Source: NS-12 sp045403215 (GTDB lineage: Bacteria > Nitrospirota > Nitrospiria > Nitrospirales > NS-4). From it: 37,869 bases of DNA. Under the pieces are notes generated by a model that did no database searches, had not been told where the DNA came from, and saw only the letters and a list, made by a program, of their open reading frames with translations. Where the stretch lies: the NCBI GenBank assembly GCA_045403215.1, contig JAXIOW010000006.1:1-37869 (forward strand), given 5' to 3'. The position numbers and the translations under genes were made by a program. This document shows, piece after piece, positions 32,605 through 37,869 of the stretch; the first letter of the stretch is position 1; every line of letters begins with the position of its first letter.

Positions 32605-33237
32605 TTGTCGTACGGGCTCGTCACGCTGCCGGACGTCGCACAACTCGCCGGGGCGAACCCGAACACCAGCGTGCTGATCGAGGCGCGGCGGGCCGAGGCC
32701 GCCGAGAAGGGCCGACCCTTCACGCTGTCCTGGACCTGGGTGCCGCTGGCGGACATCTCGCCCCATCTGCAGAAGGCGGTCATCGTGGCTGAAGACGCGT
32801 CGTTCTACGAGCACCACGGGTTTGATTGGGAGGGCCTCCAGGAGGCGCTCACGCGCAACTGGGAGCAGGGCAAGCTGCGCCGGGGCGGCAGCACGATCAC
32901 TCAACAGCTGGCGAAGAACCTCTACCTCTCCTCCGAGAAGAAGCTCCTGCGGAAAGCCCGCGAGGCCCTGATCGCGTGGGAGATCGAGCGGCGTGTGCCC
33001 AAGACACGCATCCTGGAACTCTACCTGAACGTCGCGGAATGGGGCCACGGGGTCTTCGGCGCCGAGGCGGCGGCGCGCCATCACTTCGGGATATCTGCCG
33101 CCGAACTGACGGAGGACGAGGCGGCTCTGCTCGCCGCGTTGCTCCCCTCGCCACGACGCAACGACCCCCTCCAGCTCACGCCCTATCTCGCCAGGCGCCA
33201 GCAGGACATCCTCTACTGGATGCACAAGCTCGACTGA
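32605..33237 (+). CDS. mtgA: Monofunctional biosynthetic peptidoglycan transglycosylase
   Basis: Glycosyltransferase 51 family enzyme that polymerises lipid II into glycan strands at the inner membrane. The catalytic Glu is in VAEDASFYEHHGFDWEG, and the second motif RRGGSTITQQLAKNLYL and LYLNVAEWGHGVFGAEAAARHHF are present. From TTG at 32605 the protein has 210 residues and lacks its membrane anchor. The same frame stays open upstream to a stop at 32533 and encodes an anchor-like segment (ARYTLYLLLVPVLAAASLLS), but contains no ATG, GTG or TTG. The true start may be a rare codon (for example CTG at 32569 or ACG at 32542). It follows clpX by about 10-80 bases. Confidence 0.88.
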   Translation: MSYGLVTLPDVAQLAGANPNTSVLIEARRAEAAEKGRPFTLSWTWVPLADISPHLQKAVIVAEDASFYEHHGFDWEGLQEALTRNWEQGKLRRGGSTITQQLAKNLYLSSEKKLLRKAREALIAWEIERRVPKTRILELYLNVAEWGHGVFGAEAAARHHFGISAAELTEDEAALLAALLPSPRRNDPLQLTPYLARRQQDILYWMHKLD

Positions 33238-33250
33238 AGCGGCCAGGCGC

Positions 33251-34324
33251 CTACTGTAGCTTCTCGATCCGGACGCCGATCAGACGGAGTGGTTTCAATT
33301 TCGGGTTCTCCCGCCGGTCCAGGAACGGCAACAGGAGCTTCCACGCTTCGAATTCCAGGGCCGCCACGGAATCAGCCGGCTGGGGGAGCGTGTGGGCGCG
33401 CGTGTGGGTTTCGAAGTCGGCGAACCGCACCTTCGCGACGACCGTGCGGAACTGCGTGAACCCCTCGGCGGCCAGCCGCTGGATGACGTTGCGGCACAGG
33501 TCCTTGAGGCGATCGCCGATGAAGATCGAGTCGAGGATGTCCCGGTCGAAGGTTTCCTCCTCGCCGATCGACTTGGGCTCGTAGCTTTCTTGAATCGGGG
33601 TGTCGTCCCGCCCGCGGATCATGTCGAAGAACTCCGCGCCGCGTTTCCCGAACCTATCCTGTAAGGCGTCCCGCGAGAAGCGCTTCAGGTCTCGCACGAG
33701 CCGGACCCCCTGTTTCGCCAGCTCCGTGTCGGTCTTGGGACCGATGCCGGGGATCTTGCGGACGGGCAAAGGCTCGAGGAACGGTTCGGCCTCCTCCTCG
33801 CGGACGACGGTGAGTCCGTCCGGCTTCTTCTCGTTCGAGGCGATCTTCGCGATCAGCTTGTTGGGGCCGATCCCGACCGACGCGGTCAGTCGCTCGCGGT
33901 CCCGGATCGCGCGCTTGATGTCCCGGCAGACTGCTTCCCCACTCTCGTACGAGCCGGCAAAGCTCAGGTCTGCATAAGCTTCGTCGATCCCCGCTTCTTC
34001 CACCACCGGGGCCAAGCCCCGAATGATCGCCATCACGCGCTGAGAGACCGCGGCGTACTTTTTCATGTCCACGCTCAGGAACACGACGGGCGGCTTGCCC
34101 TGGCGCCGGGCGGCCTCCGAGAGACGCCAGGCTGTGGAGATCGGCAGCGCGGAATGGATCCCGTACTCGCGGGCCTTGTAGTTCGCGGCGGCCACGACGC
34201 CGCGGCCTTTGCCGCCTTCCGGATCGGCCCCGACGACGATCGGCAGCCCGCGAAAGCGCGGCGTGTCCCGCTCCTCCACCGACGCGTAGAACGCGTCCAT
34301 GTCAATGTGCGCCACGATGCGCAT
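33251..34324 (-). CDS. dinB: DNA polymerase IV (Y-family translesion polymerase)
   Basis: Error-prone polymerase that copies past damaged bases. The 357-residue protein has the first metal site in HIDMDAFYASVEE (Asp8), the second in EAGIDEAYADLSF (near 105-110), and the helix-hairpin-helix IPGIGPKTDTELAKQGV in the thumb. The little finger domain is at the C-terminus (TVVAKVRFADFETHTRAHTL). ATG at 34324 matches the family start; a longer frame reaching 34639 enters the neighbouring gene and is not conserved-looking. No beta-clamp motif or LexA box was clearly seen. It is convergent with mtgA. The gap 34325-34481 holds only a GC-rich hairpin. Confidence 0.94.
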   Translation of the reverse strand: MRIVAHIDMDAFYASVEERDTPRFRGLPIVVGADPEGGKGRGVVAAANYKAREYGIHSALPISTAWRLSEAARRQGKPPVVFLSVDMKKYAAVSQRVMAIIRGLAPVVEEAGIDEAYADLSFAGSYESGEAVCRDIKRAIRDRERLTASVGIGPNKLIAKIASNEKKPDGLTVVREEEAEPFLEPLPVRKIPGIGPKTDTELAKQGVRLVRDLKRFSRDALQDRFGKRGAEFFDMIRGRDDTPIQESYEPKSIGEEETFDRDILDSIFIGDRLKDLCRNVIQRLAAEGFTQFRTVVAKVRFADFETHTRAHTLPQPADSVAALEFEAWKLLLPFLDRRENPKLKPLRLIGVRIEKLQ

Positions 34325-34481
34325 GCCCTCATTGTAACCTTTCTCCACCCATGGAGAACCGACTCGCGATGTTCTGTGCGCGACTCGGGTGACGCTGGTA
34401 GGGGGCCACCCGCCGCCTAGAGGCAAGTCTTCGCAGCCGAAGCCGGCGGGGGAAACCGGCGGCAGGACCCGAGGAGCGATT

Positions 34482-35063
34482 CTAGAGGAGGTGATCCAGA
34501 ATCTCGTCCCAGGTGTGCACGCGGCGGACGTTGGGATGCGCGAGCGGATGGGCGTTCCACGGACGCGTGAGCAGATACACGGTGGCGCCCGTCTCGGCGA
34601 TGCGGTGGGCGTGCTCGTGCCGGTCCTCGATGAAGGCATGGTAGGGGATGCCGAGTGCGTGCTTGTCGTCGTTGAAGTGGAGCTGATCGTAGGGCAGGCC
34701 CTTGGCGCGCAGCCAGTATTCGGTGCCGGCTTTGGACTCCGGGTTGCGGCTGGTGACGAGCGCGATCTCGTAGCGTCGCGCCAAGCGGACGAGCGCGGTT
34801 TTCGCGCCAGGCACGACCTTCAGCGTCCGGCACGCTTCGACATTGAAGATTCGAAACACTTGGATGAGCTGCTCCTCAGTCACCCCGTAGGCCATGTACT
34901 CGTACTGGGTCATCTGGTGCTCTTTCAGTCTGATCCCGAACATCTCCCGGATCATCGCCCGCAGCCGCGCGTCCGACTCTGCCAGTACATTGTCGATATC
35001 CACACCGAGGATCGGTTTACCACTGTCCACCTTCCGCTGTGATGGTCTGCGGCGCCCTCTCAT
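34482..35063 (-). CDS. HAD-superfamily phosphatase, NT5C/5'-nucleotidase type
   Basis: A 193-residue haloacid dehalogenase-like protein. Motif I is GVDIDNVLAESD (nucleophile and acid/base Asp at about residues 22 and 24), motif II is in IALVTSRNPES, and motif IV is FIEDRHEHAHRIAETG. The sequence resembles deoxyribonucleotidase (NT5C) and YorS-like proteins that dephosphorylate nucleotides, but the substrate is not certain. The first 16 residues are basic and probably flexible. ATG at 35063 overlaps the TGA of the HEAT-repeat gene, so it is the distal gene of the minus-strand operon; dinB lies 157 bases further on. Confidence 0.8.
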   Translation of the reverse strand: MRGRRRPSQRKVDSGKPILGVDIDNVLAESDARLRAMIREMFGIRLKEHQMTQYEYMAYGVTEEQLIQVFRIFNVEACRTLKVVPGAKTALVRLARRYEIALVTSRNPESKAGTEYWLRAKGLPYDQLHFNDDKHALGIPYHAFIEDRHEHAHRIAETGATVYLLTRPWNAHPLAHPNVRRVHTWDEILDHLL

Positions 35064-35851
35064 GATTTTTTCCCACTTGTCGTCTCGTTGAGCATGGCTT
35101 TGGCGAGACGCCGGACATCTTCATTAGCGTCCTTGAGCGCGGCGGTGAGCGCGGGCCTGGCGGCCTCGCCGCCGAACTTGCCCAGCCGGAACGCGGCTTC
35201 GACGCGCACGCCCGGATCGGGATCTTTGGTCAGCACCTTGCTAAGCGGGGCGACCGTCTGCTGATCGGCGATCTCACCCAGCGCAGCCACGGCCCACCGG
35301 CGGACACGGGCGTCCCGGTCAGCCAGCAGCTTGGTCAGGACCGGAACAGCCGCGCGCGCTTCCATGCCGCCTAACGAGGCGGCGGCGAGGCGTTTCGCAT
35401 CGGCCGGGGTCGCCGGCTCTTGCAGGCGTTCGAGCAGCAGCTCGATGCCGACTTGCGTGTCGCCCGTGAGCCCGAGCGCCATTGCTGCGGCTTCGCGCAC
35501 TCCGAGGTCGTGGTCGAACAGCAGCGACGCGAGGGGCGAGCGGTCCGGACCCACGGCGTCTTCGCCGATCATGCCCAGCGCCCATGCAGCGTGACGGCGC
35601 ACGCCGGCATCCGGGTCGCGCAGGGCTTCCACGAGGGCCGGGACCGCTTCCTTGCGCGCGATCTTTCCGAGGGACTGCGCGGCAGTGCGCCGCTGGTCCG
35701 GGTTCGGGTCTTTCAGCACCGCCAGCAGGCGCGGCAGCGCCCGTTCCGGCGCGGGGTCGGCATAGTCCGTGGACACAACGCAGCCGGCGAGGCTCAGACT
35801 GATAAGGAGGGGCGCCAGGAAGAGACAGGAGGCGCGAGCGGGGATCGGCAT
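35060..35851 (-). CDS. HEAT-repeat lipoprotein
   Basis: A 263-residue protein with a lipoprotein signal (LFLAPLLISLSLAGC, Cys near residue 24) followed by about six HEAT / PBS-lyase-like repeats of about 31 residues. Typical units are DPNPDQRRTAAQSLGKIA, DPDAGVRRHAAWALGMIG, DHDLGVREAAAMALGLTG and DRDARVRRWAVAALGEIA. Such solenoids bind partner proteins. The start shares one base with the tatA stop and the end overlaps the HAD gene, so all three are translationally linked. Periplasmic-facing anchoring is expected; the partner is unknown. Confidence 0.85.
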   Translation of the reverse strand: MPIPARASCLFLAPLLISLSLAGCVVSTDYADPAPERALPRLLAVLKDPNPDQRRTAAQSLGKIARKEAVPALVEALRDPDAGVRRHAAWALGMIGEDAVGPDRSPLASLLFDHDLGVREAAAMALGLTGDTQVGIELLLERLQEPATPADAKRLAAASLGGMEARAAVPVLTKLLADRDARVRRWAVAALGEIADQQTVAPLSKVLTKDPDPGVRVEAAFRLGKFGGEAARPALTAALKDANEDVRRLAKAMLNETTSGKKS

Positions 35852-36693
35852 TATTTCGGCGGTTCTTCGACCTTGGGAGTTTCCTTGACGGAGTCGATCG
35901 AGGACTGGATCTCTTTCTGTGCGGCTTCTACTTCCGCTTTGATCGTGTGCATGGACGGATCGATGGCGCGGCGCACGTCATTGGCGGCCTCGCGGAAGGT
36001 GCGCAGTGCGTCGCCAACGCCCGAGCCCAGCTTTTCCAGGTCTTGCGAGGTTGGAGCCTTGCTGGCGGGGGCTGCCGGCGGCGGCTGCATGCCGGCCGCC
36101 TCCAACGCCTGGCGATCCATCGTGGGCACGTTCGCCTCCGGCTGCTGTGCTGGCTGTGGCTTGTCCTTCAAGGCGGCCTGCCGGGCCATGACGCGTTCGA
36201 CGGCGGGCTTGTTCACGACGGCTTTGAAGCCGGCAGGCTGCGCCGGTGCCGTCGGAGCCGCGCCCGGTGTTCCGGGGCCGGGCGTTCCGGCCTGAGGCGG
36301 CGGCGCGACTGGAGGCGGCGCGACCGGTTTCCAGGCTTGCTGGGCGACCATGTACGCGGTCGTCCCGGGCGTCGCGGCCGGTCCCATCTGCGGCGGAACG
36401 GGCGGCGGTGCCTTCGGCGCCGCCTGCGCGGCAGTCGCGGCCGGTTGCGGGGCGGGCTGGCCGGCCGGCTGCGGCGGTACGGGCTGGGACCCGCCGGAGA
36501 CGACTTGCGCGTCCACCGCCTGCGCCTGCTCCGGCGCCTCGGGGATCGGTTCGGCCTCCCGCATCTCTTTCTTGAAACTCTTTAAGGCCTTCCCCACGCC
36601 CTCGCCGATCTTCGGCAGCTTGCCCGCCCCGAAGACGATCAGGACGATCACCAGGATCAGGATCAGCTCTGTCACGCCCATCGTGCCGAACAT
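35851..36693 (-). CDS. tatA: TatA/TatE-type twin-arginine translocase subunit with long Pro/Ala-rich tail
   Basis: The N-terminus is a standard TatA unit: a short membrane helix (VTELILILVIVLIVFGAGKLP, residues about 7-27) with the FG hinge, then an amphipathic helix (IGEGVGKALKSFKKEMREAE). TatA forms the pore for folded Tat substrates. The family is usually 60-100 residues, but this protein has 280; residues about 50-215 are rich in Pro, Ala and Gln with low complexity, and the last 60 residues form a charged helical region (SGVGDALRTFREAANDVRRAID, KAEVEAAQKEIQSSIDSV). TatB or TatC genes are not in the window. It starts nine bases after the M24 peptidase gene. The Rieske protein in this window is a likely Tat client. 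Confidence 0.85.
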   Translation of the reverse strand: MFGTMGVTELILILVIVLIVFGAGKLPKIGEGVGKALKSFKKEMREAEPIPEAPEQAQAVDAQVVSGGSQPVPPQPAGQPAPQPAATAAQAAPKAPPPVPPQMGPAATPGTTAYMVAQQAWKPVAPPPVAPPPQAGTPGPGTPGAAPTAPAQPAGFKAVVNKPAVERVMARQAALKDKPQPAQQPEANVPTMDRQALEAAGMQPPPAAPASKAPTSQDLEKLGSGVGDALRTFREAANDVRRAIDPSMHTIKAEVEAAQKEIQSSIDSVKETPKVEEPPK

Positions 36694-36702
36694 ACGATTA
36701 CT

Positions 36703-37869
36703 CTAACCGCCGGCTCTAATGGGTGTCAAGGAAAGGATGGGCACGATGGCGGTCTGGATGGGGACGCCGGTGACGAGCGCGTCGGTCTCGGTGAGATAGA
36801 CGTCCACCTCGCTCCGGATGCCGAATTCGTCAGGGAGATAGATGCCGGGCTCGATCGAAAAGCACGTGTGCGGGAGCAAACGGCGCCCGTCACGGGTCTC
36901 GAGATTGTCGATGTTGGCGCCGTTGCCGTGCACTTCTTCGCCGATCGAGTGCCCGGTGCGGTGGAGGAACCGGTCTCCGTACCCCGCCTGCCGGATCACG
37001 CGGCGGCTCACGTCGTCCACGTCCCCGCCGTGCGGGAAGCGGCCCGCGCGCACTTCCTGCTGGACGTACGCGATGGCGGCGTCGCGGGCGTTCGCGACGA
37101 TCGCGAAGATCTCGGCGTGGCGGGCTGGCACGGTCTCGCCCACGTAACCGGTCCAGGTGATGTCCCCATACATGCTGCCCGGCGCCGTGTTCTTCGCCCA
37201 CAGGTCGATCAGGACCAGGTCCCCGCGCCGGATCGGCAACGAGCCGTGCTCCGAAGGAGAGTAGTGCGGGTCGGCGGCGTGGGCGTTGACGGCGGCGATG
37301 GGCGGCGCGTAGGTGTGCATGCCGCGCGCGGTGATGCGGGCCAGGATGTCCTGCTGCAGGTCGCGCTCGGTGAAGGTCGCGCCGCGGACGATCTCCTCGC
37401 GGACGCGCGCGAACGCTTCGTCCACGATCTGTCGCAGCTTGGCGGCCGCCTCGCAGTGCGATGCGTACTGGTCCTTCGTCCAGACCGCTTCGAAGCGCTG
37501 CACGAGGTCGGCCGAGGTCACGACTTCTACGCCGAGTGACCGGACGAGTTCGATGGTGCCGGCGTCCACGCGCGAGATGTACGGGATGGCGTTCAGCGGC
37601 GAGTACTGCATGGCAATTCGAACGGGGGCCCGTGCGCCCCTTGGAATGGGCTCCGAGGTCCACGACCCCCACATTCGAGCCGGCTTACGAGATTGACGGC
37701 CAAGCGAGGCCAGCGCCTGCCGCAGGCACTCGTGCTGCTCCTGCCAGGACAGATAGAGTCGGCTTTCACCAGGTACGTCGTCGAGAGAATGCGGTTCGAT
37801 CCGGTGCAGGAGCTTCTTCGGGGATCCCTGCGCGGGAATCAGGTAGTACCAGCGCCTGGTCATGTGGCG
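36703..37869 (-). CDS. M24-family metallopeptidase (Xaa-Pro aminopeptidase-like), N-terminus beyond right edge
   Basis: At least 386 residues with the pita-bread fold of M24 peptidases. Five metal ligands are visible in order: Asp in VLIDLWAKN, Asp in YGDITWTG, His in HRTGHSIGEEVHG, Glu in FSIEPGIYLP and Glu in IRSEVDVYL. The N-terminal creatinase-like domain is present from TRRWYYLIPAQGSPKKLLHRIEPH. An ATG exists at 37863, but relatives have about 35 further residues before this block and the frame is open to the window edge, so the gene is treated as partial. It probably removes N-terminal residues next to proline in cytosolic peptides. It heads the operon with tatA. Confidence 0.88.
   Translation of the reverse strand, partial: RHMTRRWYYLIPAQGSPKKLLHRIEPHSLDDVPGESRLYLSWQEQHECLRQALASLGRQSRKPARMWGSWTSEPIPRGARAPVRIAMQYSPLNAIPYISRVDAGTIELVRSLGVEVVTSADLVQRFEAVWTKDQYASHCEAAAKLRQIVDEAFARVREEIVRGATFTERDLQQDILARITARGMHTYAPPIAAVNAHAADPHYSPSEHGSLPIRRGDLVLIDLWAKNTAPGSMYGDITWTGYVGETVPARHAEIFAIVANARDAAIAYVQQEVRAGRFPHGGDVDDVSRRVIRQAGYGDRFLHRTGHSIGEEVHGNGANIDNLETRDGRRLLPHTCFSIEPGIYLPDEFGIRSEVDVYLTETDALVTGVPIQTAIVPILSLTPIRAGG

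Noticed and set aside
34420..34470. GC-rich hairpin between the HAD gene and dinB as a riboswitch or terminator
   Set aside because: No T-run and no resemblance to known riboswitch cores; GC-rich sequence forms such stems by chance.

Overview
This window is a GC-rich (roughly two-thirds G+C by eye) stretch of a Gram-negative bacterial chromosome. Outer-membrane and periplasmic genes (LptE, several lipoproteins, a DsbA-like oxidoreductase, a monofunctional transglycosylase) point to a diderm. The gene content, in particular a cytochrome b fused to a cytochrome c domain beside a Rieske protein, many HD-GYP proteins and the tig-clpP-clpX cluster, would fit Nitrospirota (Nitrospira-like). That placement is an inference from memory of the families, not from a search. 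Nothing shows a plasmid, prophage or CRISPR array. Most of the window is housekeeping chromosome, densely packed on both strands.

Left part (1-12,080): a partial SagB-type nitroreductase runs off the left edge. Then come pyrE, leuS-lptE-holA (overlapping starts and stops, so one operon), rpsT convergent and overlapping the holA tail, pyrF, tRNA-His, a secreted TPR protein, a small operon of a 62-residue protein, an HTH/Zn-ribbon regulator and purE, an exported M28 peptidase, and an MFS transporter. A 23-bp perfect inverted repeat separates the MFS gene from the next gene.

Middle (12,081-22,800): a GAF/HD-GYP protein; a membrane zinc-ribbon protein, Rieske protein and cytochrome b/c fusion forming a bc-type quinol oxidase operon; a lipoprotein; a LOG-family protein; an AdoMet-decarboxylase-like (SpeD) protein with a variant processing site; a small lipoprotein; bifunctional PutA with a palindromic repeat translated in its linker; a conserved protein of unknown function; and tRNA-Arg and tRNA-Lys.

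Accessory-looking stretch (22,800-26,833): a 188-bp element with terminal inverted repeats and no gene; a protein built of eight 22-residue repeats behind a good promoter with an inverted repeat around its -35 box; a near-consensus promoter followed about 110 bases later by a strong intrinsic terminator (a candidate small RNA or attenuator); an HTH protein whose N-terminus contains a 38-bp palindromic element also found in purE; and a membrane protein fusing a class III nucleotide cyclase, TPR-like repeats and a degenerate HD-GYP domain. This is the best place to look for undescribed biology.

Right part (26,834-37,869): a SurA-like/DsbA-like periplasmic oxidoreductase with a secreted partner and a GNAT acetyltransferase; tRNA-Leu-tig-clpP-clpX (protein folding and proteolysis) followed by a monofunctional transglycosylase without an obvious start codon; dinB; and on the minus strand an M24 peptidase (running off the right edge), a long-tailed TatA, a HEAT-repeat lipoprotein and a HAD phosphatase whose genes touch or overlap and are probably one operon.
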